In this document: one piece after another, positions 1 to 7,392 of the stretch
Layout: every line of letters starts with the position of its first letter
Numbering within the stretch: the stretch's first letter is position 1
DNA from: CAIKZZ01 sp035524595
GTDB taxonomy: Bacteria; Pseudomonadota; Gammaproteobacteria; Steroidobacterales; Steroidobacteraceae
DNA length: 33,354 bases
Reading direction: 5' to 3'
Assembly (NCBI GenBank): GCA_035524595.1
Contig: DATKOP010000024.1
Location: 1-33,354 of the forward strand
Notes under the pieces: generated by a model
The model's input: only the letters and a program-made list of their open reading frames with translations
Told to the model about the DNA's origin: nothing
Database searches by the model: none
Position numbers and translations under genes: made by a program

Positions 1-171
1 ACCGGCACCTCCGCGGGCGCCCCGAGCGGCTCGGGCCTCGGCATGCGCACGATGCGCTACCGCGCCGCCTCCATCGGCGGCCGCCTCTCCATCCGCCCCC
101 AATCCCCCTCCGGCACCATCGTCACCTGCGAGGCACCGCAAGCGACCTCGCGCGAGCGCCGCTCGGCCTGA
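1..171 (+). CDS. C-terminal end of a sensor histidine kinase (partial, cut by window edge)
   Basis: Only the last 56 codons are present, in the frame starting at base 1 and ending at TGA 169-171. They carry the G2 box of a GHKL ATPase domain (GSGLGMRTMRYRAASIGG), followed by the last beta strands (LSIRPQSPSGTIVTCE). This matches the NarX/HisKA_3 type of kinase, in which GLGMR is followed by M-x-x-R-A-x-x-x-GG. The MASE1/CHASE/PAS kinase at 20633-24118 ends in the same way (GMGLRIMEFRAAMLGG), so the two belong to the same subfamily. Input domains, phosphoacceptor histidine and any partner regulator lie outside the window. Its stop is only 3 bases from the convergent stop of the peroxidase gene. 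Confidence 0.75.
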   Translation, partial: TGTSAGAPSGSGLGMRTMRYRAASIGGRLSIRPQSPSGTIVTCEAPQATSRERRSA

Positions 172-174
172 GCG

Positions 175-654
175 CTAGAGCGCCGCGGCGATGTCCTGCA
201 GGAGCCCCTTGTCCTCGGGCGGAACGGGCGGCGGATAGCGCCCGAGCACCCGCCCGTCGCGCCCGATCAGGAACTTCTCGAAGTTCCACTCGATGTCGCC
301 GGCGTGCCCGTTCGCGGGATCCGTCAACCACGAGTAGAGCGGGGCGCGCCCCGGCCCGTTGACCTCGAGCTTGGCGGCGAGCGGGAACGTGACGCCATAG
401 CGGGTCGCGCAGAATTTCCGGATCTCGGCCTCGCTGCCCGGCTCCTGCGCGCCGAACTGGTTGCAGGGAAAGCCCACGACCGCGAAGTTCTCGCCGGCGA
501 GCTCCGCGTGCAGCCGCTCGAGACCGGCGTACTGCGGCGTGAGCCCGCACTCGCTCGCGACGTTGACCGCGAGCACGACCTTGCCGCGCAGCGGGCCGAG
601 GAGGTCCGGCGCGCCGTCGATCGAGCGCACCTTGAAGCCGTAGAAGTCGCTCAT
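175..654 (-). CDS. Glutathione peroxidase family thiol peroxidase (Cys type)
   Basis: A 159-residue protein of the glutathione peroxidase family, which reduces hydrogen peroxide and organic hydroperoxides; bacterial Cys-type members usually take electrons from thioredoxin or glutathione. The peroxidatic residue is Cys36 in NVASECGLTPQY, where vertebrate enzymes have selenocysteine. The other catalytic residues are visible: Gln70 in GFPCNQFGAQEPG, and Trp123 and Asn124 in WNFEKFLIG. Cys64 and Cys82 are further cysteines that could act as resolving residues. There is no signal peptide, so it is probably cytoplasmic. ATG 652-654 overlaps the stop of the upstream binding-protein gene (ATGA), and a GGAG lies at a usable distance inside that gene, which supports this start and suggests translational coupling. 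It is the last gene of the mnmG set. Confidence 0.93.
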   Translation of the reverse strand: MSDFYGFKVRSIDGAPDLLGPLRGKVVLAVNVASECGLTPQYAGLERLHAELAGENFAVVGFPCNQFGAQEPGSEAEIRKFCATRYGVTFPLAAKLEVNGPGRAPLYSWLTDPANGHAGDIEWNFEKFLIGRDGRVLGRYPPPVPPEDKGLLQDIAAAL

Positions 655-2225
655 GGCGCGAGCTCCAGGTCCTTGCTGTAGACGACGTTCATCACATTGT
701 CGTACCAGCCGCGCACGCGCGGCGCGACGAGGTGCTTGTTGACGTAGAAGTAGAGCGGCACGAGCGGCACGTCCTCGAGCAGCTGGCGCTCGGCCGACTC
801 GAGCGCCGCGCGGCGCACCGCGGGATCGGCGGCCGCCGCGGCGCGCGCCAGCCAGCCGTCGTAGGCGGCGCTGCGGTAGCGCGGCAGGTTGATCCCGAAG
901 CCCCCGCCGAGCACCTCGGCGAAGGTCCAGGCGTCGTTGTAGTCGCCGATCCAGCTCGAGCGGAACACCTCGGTCTCGCCGCGCTCGATGGTCTGCAGCA
1001 GCGACTTGAACTCCTCGCCGACGAGCGTCGTCTCGACGCCGAGCGCCTCGCGCCACATCGCGGCGACCGCGATCGCGATGCGCTCGTGCGTCGCGCCGCT
1101 CGGGAAGCGCAGCTCGAGCTTCAGCGGATGCTGCGGCGAGTAGCCGGCCGCCGCATACAGCGCCCGCGCCTCGGCGAGCCGCGCCTCGGGCGTCTCGCCG
1201 GCCCACGCGAAGCGCTGCGTGCCGTAGTCGGCGACGCCCGGCGGCACCCACGAGTAGGCCGGCAGCTCGCCGAGGCCGGTGACCGAGGCGACGAGCCGCT
1301 CGCGGTCGATGCTCATCGCGAGCGCCCGCCGCAGTCCCGGCGCGTCGCGAAACGGCGCTCGTGCGAGGTTGAAGCCGTAGTAGTAGACGCCGAGCTGCGG
1401 GCCGCGATGGATCTCGGCGCCGTGCATGGCGAGCAGCCGCGCGAGCGGCTGCTGCGGCAGCGTGTAGGTGCAGTCGAGCGCGCCGGCGCGGTAGCGCGCG
1501 TACTCGTCGTTGGCGTCGGCGATGTGCAGGTAGCGGACCCGCTCGATGTGCGTCGCGGCGTCGTTCCAGTAGGCGCGGTTGCGCCGCGCCGCGACGTGCG
1601 AGCCGACGACCCACTCCTCGAGCGCGTAGGCGCCGTTCGAGACCGCGGCGCCCGCCGTCCCGGGCGCGCGCCCGGCCCAGGTCGGGAAGGTGCTCCAGTG
1701 CGCGACCAGCCCGGGGAAATACGGCGTCGGCGCCGCGAGCGTGACGAGGAGCGTGTGCGGGTCGGGCGCGGCGACGCCGAGCGTCGAGGCGGGCGCCCGG
1801 CCGGCGATGATCGCCGCGGCGCCGGCGACCGGCTTCAGCACGTCGGCGTACTGCGAGCCGGTCGCGGGGTCGACGAGCCGCCGCCAGGAGGCGACGAAGT
1901 CGGCGGCCGTGAGCGGCGCGCCGTTCGACCAGCGCGCACTCGCGCGCAGCGTGAAGGTGTAGGTCAAGCCGTCGGCGCTCGCCTGCCAGCGCTCCGCGAC
2001 CCCTGGCCGCGGTACCGCGTCGCGGTCGAGCGTCGCGAGGCCCTCGTAGACGTCGCGCAGGATCGCGGCCGCCGAGTCGGTGCGCGCGAGCTGCGGGTCG
2101 AGCGAGTCGGGCTCGGGCCCGTTGCCGCGCCTGAGGAGGCTCGACTCGGGCGCCGGCGCACGGCCGCAGGCGGCGAGCACGAGCACCGCGGCGAGCACCG
2201 CGAGCGCCGCGCGCCTCTGGCTCAT
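651..2225 (-). CDS. Oligopeptide-binding lipoprotein, OppA/MppA type (SBP_bac_5)
   Basis: A 524-residue extracytoplasmic solute-binding protein of the peptide/oligopeptide ABC transporter family. The N-terminus is a lipoprotein signal (MSQRRAALAVLAAVLVLAAC) with lipobox LAAC and predicted lipidated Cys20. The OppA-like start of the mature domain is clear: PDSLDPQLART near residues 39-49, WSNGAPLTAADF at 99-110 and SWRRLVDP at 113-120. Length fits the family (about 520-550). It starts at ATG 2223-2225, overlapping the mnmG stop by four bases. No permease or ATPase gene is nearby, so it would have to serve a transporter encoded elsewhere or act as a peptide sensor. Family assignment is firm; the ligand is unknown. 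Confidence 0.9.
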   Translation of the reverse strand: MSQRRAALAVLAAVLVLAACGRAPAPESSLLRRGNGPEPDSLDPQLARTDSAAAILRDVYEGLATLDRDAVPRPGVAERWQASADGLTYTFTLRASARWSNGAPLTAADFVASWRRLVDPATGSQYADVLKPVAGAAAIIAGRAPASTLGVAAPDPHTLLVTLAAPTPYFPGLVAHWSTFPTWAGRAPGTAGAAVSNGAYALEEWVVGSHVAARRNRAYWNDAATHIERVRYLHIADANDEYARYRAGALDCTYTLPQQPLARLLAMHGAEIHRGPQLGVYYYGFNLARAPFRDAPGLRRALAMSIDRERLVASVTGLGELPAYSWVPPGVADYGTQRFAWAGETPEARLAEARALYAAAGYSPQHPLKLELRFPSGATHERIAIAVAAMWREALGVETTLVGEEFKSLLQTIERGETEVFRSSWIGDYNDAWTFAEVLGGGFGINLPRYRSAAYDGWLARAAAAADPAVRRAALESAERQLLEDVPLVPLYFYVNKHLVAPRVRGWYDNVMNVVYSKDLELAP

Positions 2226-3958
2226 CCGGTGCGACCGAGCTTCTTCAGGTGCACGAGCAGCAGCGACACCGCGACCGGCGTCAGGCCCGGGATCCGCGCC
2301 GCCTGGCCGAGCGTCAGCGGCCGGACCGCGACGAGCCGCTCGCGCACCTCGGTCGAGAGGCCCTTGACACTGCCGTAGTCGAGGTCGGCCGGCAGCGCCG
2401 TCGCCTCGTGGCGCACGAGCCGCGCGATCTCGGCGTCCTGGCGCTCGAGGTAGCCGGCGTATTTCGCCTCGACGCCGAGCGCGAGCGCGACCTGCCCGGC
2501 GAGCCGGGGATCCGCGCCCGCGGGCACCGCGCCCGCGGCGATCGCGGCGCGCTTGGCCTCGAAGAACGCGTAGCGCTCATCGTCGACGAGCCCGAGCCCG
2601 CGGCCGGCCGGCGTCAGGCGCTGGTCGGCGTTGTCCTCGCGCAGGCTCAGCCGGTACTCGGCGCGGCTCGTGAACATCCGGTAGGGCTCGGGCGCGCCGC
2701 GCGTGACGAGGTCATCGATCAGCACGCCGATGTAGGCCTCGGAACGCTTCGGCCACCACGGCGCCGCGCCGCGGGCGGCGCGCGCCGCGTTCAGGCCCGC
2801 GATCAGGCCCTGCGCCCCGGCTTCCTCGTAGCCGGTCGTGCCGTTGATCTGGCCGGCGAGGTAGAGGCCCTCGAGCGCGCGGGCCTTCAGCGAGTAGTCG
2901 AGGTCGCGCGGGTCGAAGAAGTCGTACTCGATCGCGTAGCCCGGCCGGGTCAGGTGCGCGCGCTCGAAGCCGCGGATGCTGCGCACGAGCTCGAGCTGCA
3001 CGTCAAAGGGCAGGCTCGTCGAGATGCCGTTCGGATAGAGCTCGGTCGTGTCGAGGCCCTCGGGCTCGACGAAGATCTGGTGCGCGGTGCGCTCGGCGAA
3101 ACGCACGACCTTGTCCTCTATCGACGGGCAGTAGCGTGGCCCGACGCCCTCGATGCGCCCGGTGTAGAGCGGCGAGCGGTCGGTCGCGGCGCGGATCAGC
3201 TCGTGGGTGCGCGCGTTGGTCGCGGTGATGTGGCACGGGACCTGGCGCGGGTGGTCCGCTGCCGAGCCGAGGTACGACATCACCGGCAGCGGCTCGTCGC
3301 TCAGCTGCGGCGTCATCACCGAGAAGTCGACGCTGCCGCCGTCGATGCGCGGCGGCGTGCCGGTCTTCAGGCGCCCGACGCGCGGCAGCAGCTCGCGAAG
3401 CCGTGCCGCGAGGCGCAGCGACGCCGGATCGCCGGCGCGTCCGCCGCTCGCCTGCTCGAGCCCGACGTGGATGCGCCCGCCGAGGAACGTGCCGGCCGTC
3501 AGCACCACGGCACCGGCCGCGAAGCGCACGCCGCCCGCGGTGACGGCGCCCGTGACCCGACCGCCTTCGACCAAGAGGTCGGCGATCTCCTGCTGGAAGA
3601 TCGCGAGTCCCGGCTGGCGCTCGAGCCGCGAGCGGATCGCACGCCGGTAGAGCGCGCGGTCGGCCTGCGCGCGCGTCGCGCGCACCGCCGGTCCCCGGCT
3701 TGCGTTCAGCACCCTGAGCTGTATCGCCGCGCGGTCGGCCGCCTGCGCCATCGCGCCGCCGAGGGCGTCGATCTCGCGCACCAGGTGGCTCTTGCCGATG
3801 CCGCCGATCGCCGGGTTGCAGCTCATCGCCCCGAGCGTCTCGACGTTGTGCGTGACGAGCAGCGTGCGCGCGCCGCTGCGCGCGGCGGCGAGCGCCGCCT
3901 CGGTGCCGGCGTGGCCGCCGCCGACCACGATGACGTCGAAGCGTTCCGGGTAGTGCAT
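2222..3958 (-). CDS. mnmG: tRNA uridine-5-carboxymethylaminomethyl(34) synthesis enzyme MnmG (GidA)
   Basis: FAD-dependent subunit of the MnmE-MnmG complex, which installs the (carboxymethyl)aminomethyl group on wobble uridine 34 of certain tRNAs. Visible features are the FAD dinucleotide fold VVGGGHAGTEAA (residues 11-22), catalytic Cys47 in SCNPAIGGIGKSH, catalytic Cys277 in RYCPSIEDK, and the signature LAGQINGTTGYEEAGAQG (368-385). The start is ATG at 3956-3958 (MHYPERFDVIVVGGG), the usual distance from the FAD motif; a long open extension upstream is not family-like. At 578 residues it is about 50 shorter than E. coli MnmG (629), and the loss lies in the C-terminal helical region after ERYAFFEAKR, around residues 470-500. 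The gene heads an overlapping set with the binding protein and peroxidase. Confidence 0.97.
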   Translation of the reverse strand: MHYPERFDVIVVGGGHAGTEAALAAARSGARTLLVTHNVETLGAMSCNPAIGGIGKSHLVREIDALGGAMAQAADRAAIQLRVLNASRGPAVRATRAQADRALYRRAIRSRLERQPGLAIFQQEIADLLVEGGRVTGAVTAGGVRFAAGAVVLTAGTFLGGRIHVGLEQASGGRAGDPASLRLAARLRELLPRVGRLKTGTPPRIDGGSVDFSVMTPQLSDEPLPVMSYLGSAADHPRQVPCHITATNARTHELIRAATDRSPLYTGRIEGVGPRYCPSIEDKVVRFAERTAHQIFVEPEGLDTTELYPNGISTSLPFDVQLELVRSIRGFERAHLTRPGYAIEYDFFDPRDLDYSLKARALEGLYLAGQINGTTGYEEAGAQGLIAGLNAARAARGAAPWWPKRSEAYIGVLIDDLVTRGAPEPYRMFTSRAEYRLSLREDNADQRLTPAGRGLGLVDDERYAFFEAKRAAIAAGAVPAGADPRLAGQVALALGVEAKYAGYLERQDAEIARLVRHEATALPADLDYGSVKGLSTEVRERLVAVRPLTLGQAARIPGLTPVAVSLLLVHLKKLGRTG

Positions 3959-3965
3959 CCGGGCG

Positions 3966-3971
3966 ATTTTA
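3966..3971 (-). promoter_or_regulatory. Candidate -10 element of mnmG
   Basis: On the minus strand the sequence is TAAAAT, 7 bases before the mnmG ATG, in a setting that is otherwise nearly all G and C. Transcription from it would begin at or next to the start codon, giving a leaderless message. No convincing -35 hexamer is visible. Confidence 0.4.
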
Positions 3972-4013
3972 GCGTGCTTGGCGCTCCGCCGGCCGGAATG
4001 AAAGAATGCCGCC

Positions 4014-5483
4014 ATGTCCGCGCCGCACCGCCTCGTCCTGCTCGCGCTCGGCGCGCTGCTCGCACTCGGCGGCGTCGCGCTGCCGGTGCGGGCAGCGCCG
4101 CTGTCGCTCGGCGACTGCCGCCTCGAGCACCCGGCCGGGCTCGGCTCGCTCGCGGCGCGCTGCGGGACCCTCGCCGTCCCCGAGAACCCGGCCGAGCCCG
4201 GCGGGCGGATGATCACGCTCAAGGTCGCCGTCGTGCCGGCACTCGACCGGCACCGCACGCGCGAGCCGCTGTTCATCCTCGCGGGCGGCCCGGGCCAGGC
4301 GGCCAGCGACTTCTACGTCGCCTACGCGGCCGCGTTCGCGCCGGTGCAGCGCCGCCACGACGTCGTGCTCCTCGACCAGCGCGGCACCGGCGGCTCGAAC
4401 CGCCTCGGCTGCGACTTCCCGCCCGACTTCGACGTCGCGACGCCGAGCCCGGCGCGGATCCGCGAGCTCTCCGGCGCCTGCCGCCGCGCGCTCGCGGGGC
4501 GCCCCGAGTACTACACGACGAGCGTCGCGGTGCAGGACCTGGACGCGGTGCGCGCCGCGCTCGGTGCCGAGCGCCTGAGCCTCTACGGCATCTCCTACGG
4601 CACGCGCGTCGCGCAGCACTACCTGCGCCGCTACCCGTCGCGCGTCGCGGCGGTCGTGCTCGACGGCGTCGTGCCGCCCGGCGCCGAGCTGATGTCCGAC
4701 ACCGCGCTCGCGGCCGAGCGCGCGCTCGGTCTAGCCTTCGCGCGCTGCGCCGCCGAGACGGACTGCGCGAGCGCCTTCCCGGATCTCGCGGCGCGCTTCC
4801 GGGCGCTCAAGGACGATCTCGCGCGCCGGCCGCGCCACCTCGAGATCCCGGACCCCTCGAGCGGCGTGGCGCGCACGCTCGAGTTCGACGCCGCGGCGCT
4901 CGCCGGGACGGTGCGACTGCTCAACTACCAGGCCACGACGACGGCGCTCCTGCCCTACCTCGTCGACCGCGCCGCGCGCGACGACCTCGTGCCGCTCGCC
5001 GCCGAACGGCTGCTGCTCGGGCAGCGCCTCGACGCCGAGATCGCCTACGGCATGGGCGCGGCGGTCAGCTGCAGCGAGGATCCGCCGGCGCGCGCGCACC
5101 CCGATCGGGCGGCGCTCGCGGCGACTTACCTCGGCAGCGCGCTCCTCGACGACAACGCCGCGCTCTGCGAGGGCTGGCCGGCCGGCGTCGTCGACGCCGA
5201 CCTCGACGCGCCGCTCGACTCGTCCGTCCCGGCGCTGCTGCTGTCGGGCGAGGCCGACCCGGTGACGCCGCCGGCGTACGGCGCGCGCGCGGCGCGCGGG
5301 TTTCGCGACCAGCTGCACCTCGTCGTCAAGGGCCAGGGGCACGGCCAGTTCGGCGTCGGCTGCATGCCGCGCCTGATCGCGCGCTTCCTCGACGCCGGAA
5401 CGGCGCGTGGCCTCGACACGCGCTGCCTCGACGCGGTCGACGCTGCGCCCTTCGTGCTCGATCCCTCGGGGCCGGCGCCGTGA
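4014..5483 (+). CDS. Secreted alpha/beta-hydrolase peptidase (S33, TAP-like)
   Basis: A 489-residue protein of the tripeptidyl aminopeptidase / proline iminopeptidase-like alpha/beta-hydrolase group. Residues 1-28 form a signal peptide (hydrophobic core LVLLALGALLALGGVAL, then VRAA), so it should act in the periplasm or outside. The oxyanion loop GGPGQ is at 91-95, the nucleophile is Ser194 in YGISYGTR, and the acid and base are Asp415 (LLSGEADPVTPP) and His443 (VKGQGHGQFG). The last two lie in the TAP-like C-terminal region. Cysteines at positions such as 35, 50, 353 and 385 could form disulfides. Its TGA overlaps the GTG of the downstream ABC ATPase gene, so it is probably cotranscribed with that exporter. 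Substrate specificity cannot be read from the sequence. Confidence 0.9.
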   Translation: MSAPHRLVLLALGALLALGGVALPVRAAPLSLGDCRLEHPAGLGSLAARCGTLAVPENPAEPGGRMITLKVAVVPALDRHRTREPLFILAGGPGQAASDFYVAYAAAFAPVQRRHDVVLLDQRGTGGSNRLGCDFPPDFDVATPSPARIRELSGACRRALAGRPEYYTTSVAVQDLDAVRAALGAERLSLYGISYGTRVAQHYLRRYPSRVAAVVLDGVVPPGAELMSDTALAAERALGLAFARCAAETDCASAFPDLAARFRALKDDLARRPRHLEIPDPSSGVARTLEFDAAALAGTVRLLNYQATTTALLPYLVDRAARDDLVPLAAERLLLGQRLDAEIAYGMGAAVSCSEDPPARAHPDRAALAATYLGSALLDDNAALCEGWPAGVVDADLDAPLDSSVPALLLSGEADPVTPPAYGARAARGFRDQLHLVVKGQGHGQFGVGCMPRLIARFLDAGTARGLDTRCLDAVDAAPFVLDPSGPAP

Positions 5484-6205
5484 TCGCGCTCGAGTCGCTC
5501 GCCAAGCGCTTCGGCGCCGTCGAGGCGGTGCGCGACGTGAGCCTGACGGCCGCGGACGGGCGCGTGACCGGGCTCCTCGGCCCCAACGGCGCCGGCAAGA
5601 GCACGACGCTGAGGCTCCTCTACGGCGTGCTGCGGCCCGACGGCGGCCGGGCGCTCGTCGACGGCCTCGACGTCGCGGGCGCGCGGCGCGCCGCGCTCGC
5701 ACGGCTCGGCGTGCTGCCGCACAACGCGGGGCTTTACCCGCTGCTGACGGCGCGCGAGAACATCCGCTACTACGGCGCACTGCACGGCATGCACGGCGCC
5801 GCGCTCGAGCGGCGCATCGACGAGCTCGGCGCGCTGCTCGACCTCGGCGCCGTGCTCGAGCGGCGCACGCGCGGCTTCTCGCAGGGCGAGCGCCTCAAGG
5901 TCGCGCTGGCGCGCGCGCTGGTGCACAACCCGCCGAACCTGGTGCTCGACGAGCCGACCAACGGCCTCGACGTGCTCGCGACCCGCAGCCTGCGGGAGCT
6001 GATCCGCCGGCTGCGCGACGCGGGCCACTGCCTGCTGTTCTCGAGCCACGTGATGCAGGAGGTCGCGGCGCTGTGCGATGACATCGTGATCATCGGCGCG
6101 GGCCGGGTGGTCGCGCGCGGCACCCCCGAGGAGCTGCGCGGCTCGGTCGCGAGCGGCTCGCTCGAGGACGCGTTCGTCGCGGCGCTTCACGACGGGAGCG
6201 GCTGA
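5480..6205 (+). CDS. ABC exporter ATP-binding protein (NatA/ABC-2 type)
   Basis: A 241-residue ABC ATPase. It contains Walker A GPNGAGKST (34-42), signature FSQGE (133-137) with the R-x-x-x-A-L-A-R-A-L pattern after it, Walker B LVLDEP (154-159) and H-loop His190 (FSSHVMQE). The ATPase resembles NatA and other drug or sodium exporters of the ABC-2 group, including the phrase DEPTNGLDVLATRSLRELI. The start is GTG at 5480, which overlaps the stop of the hydrolase gene by four bases (GTGA) and gives the short N-terminus expected for this family. It ends in TGATG, one base shared with the start of its permease partner. It powers the permease at 6205-7383; the exported substrate is unknown. Confidence 0.93.
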   Translation: MIALESLAKRFGAVEAVRDVSLTAADGRVTGLLGPNGAGKSTTLRLLYGVLRPDGGRALVDGLDVAGARRAALARLGVLPHNAGLYPLLTARENIRYYGALHGMHGAALERRIDELGALLDLGAVLERRTRGFSQGERLKVALARALVHNPPNLVLDEPTNGLDVLATRSLRELIRRLRDAGHCLLFSSHVMQEVAALCDDIVIIGAGRVVARGTPEELRGSVASGSLEDAFVAALHDGSG

Positions 6206-7383
6206 TGCGCGCGCTCTTCATCGTCTGGCTCAAGGAGGTCCTCGAGAACGCGCGCGACCGGCGCACGATGCTTTCGGCGCTGATCATCGGCCCGCTCGGC
6301 GGGCCGCTGCTCTTCAGCCTGATGATGAACCTGACGCTCGAGCGCGGCCGCGAGCGCGCCGAGCAGCCGCTCGAGCTGCCGGTCGTCGGCGCGACGGCGG
6401 CGCCGAATCTGGTCGCGTTCCTGCGCCGCGAGGGCGTCAAGGTCACGGCGCTCGACGGGGGCGAGGCCGCCGCGAACGCGGCCGTCCACAGCAAGGCGGC
6501 GCGCGTCGTGCTGGTGATTCCCGAAGGCTACGGCGGGCGCGTGACGCGCGGCGAGCCGGCGGCGGTCAGGCTCTACACCGACACCTCCGACACGAGCGCC
6601 AGCGGCGAGCGCGCGCGCGCGACGGCGCTGCTGCGCGCCTACGGCGCGCAGATCGCCGCGTGGCGGCTCGCGGCGCGCGGGCTGTCGCCGCTGCTGATGC
6701 AGCCGGTCGTCGTCGACGAGGTCGACGTGTCGACGCCGGCGGCGCGGGCGCTCGCGCTGCTGGGGATGCTCAGCTACTTCATCGTGTTCGCGACGCTGAT
6801 GGGCGGCCTCTACGTCGCGATCGACACGACTGCGGGCGAGCGCGAGCGCGGCTCGCTCGAGCCGCTCTTGACGCTGCCGGTGCCGCGGCGCGCGGTCGTG
6901 TACGGCAAGATGCTGGCGGCGAGCGCCTTCATGGCGCTGTCGCTGCTCCTGAACCTCGCGGCCTTCACGGTCTGCCTGCGCTTCGTGCGCTTCGACACCG
7001 TCGGCATGGCACTCAACCTCGATGCCGGCGTCGCGCTCGCGATCTTCCTCGTGATGCTGCCGTTCGTGCTGGTGGGCTCGGCGCTGATGACGATCGTCGC
7101 CTCGTTCACGCGCAGCTACCGCGAGGCGCAGAGCTGGCTCGCGGCGGTGCTGCTCGTGCCGACGCTGCCGATCGTGTTCGCGGCGCTCTACCAGGTGCCG
7201 AGCCGCACGGGCCTCATGTGGGTGCCGAGCCTCGGCCAGCACCTGCTGATCGAGTCGCTGCTGAAGGGCGAGCCGCCGCGCCCTGCGCACGTGCTCTTGT
7301 CGGTGGCCTCGACGCTCGCGATTGGCGCGCTGCTGGCCGGGATCGCGGCGCGGCTCTACGGCCGCGAGAAGATCCTCGGCTGA
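6205..7383 (+). CDS. ABC-2 type exporter permease (NatB-like)
   Basis: A 392-residue membrane permease. One transmembrane segment lies near residues 22-42. It is followed by an extracytoplasmic domain of about 130 residues, then a cluster of hydrophobic segments from about 180 to 385. The cytoplasmic motif IDTTAGERERGSLEPLLTLPVPR (around 206-228) is the hallmark of ABC-2 permeases of the NatB kind. The ATG shares one base with the ATPase stop, so translation is coupled and the two subunits form one exporter. Three genes (hydrolase, ATPase, permease) make a plus-strand unit. The stop is 9 bases from the convergent stop of the hybrid kinase, with no room for a separate terminator. Confidence 0.92.
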   Translation: MRALFIVWLKEVLENARDRRTMLSALIIGPLGGPLLFSLMMNLTLERGRERAEQPLELPVVGATAAPNLVAFLRREGVKVTALDGGEAAANAAVHSKAARVVLVIPEGYGGRVTRGEPAAVRLYTDTSDTSASGERARATALLRAYGAQIAAWRLAARGLSPLLMQPVVVDEVDVSTPAARALALLGMLSYFIVFATLMGGLYVAIDTTAGERERGSLEPLLTLPVPRRAVVYGKMLAASAFMALSLLLNLAAFTVCLRFVRFDTVGMALNLDAGVALAIFLVMLPFVLVGSALMTIVASFTRSYREAQSWLAAVLLVPTLPIVFAALYQVPSRTGLMWVPSLGQHLLIESLLKGEPPRPAHVLLSVASTLAIGALLAGIAARLYGREKILG

Positions 7384-7392
7384 GGTCCCGCC

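Noticed and set aside
3959..4276. N-terminal extension of MnmG to an upstream ATG
   Set aside because: The added residues are unlike any MnmG, overlap the divergent hydrolase gene, and the FAD motif is correctly spaced from ATG 3956-3958.
2249..6205. Very long open frames opposite to or out of frame with known genes (for example the 1318-codon frame here, and frames of 912 and 1169 codons opposite cphA and the large kinase)
   Set aside because: High GC removes stop codons. The translations are Arg/Ala/Pro-rich without motifs and lie over confidently assigned genes. Only the last 241 codons of the frame listed here are a real gene (the ABC ATPase).
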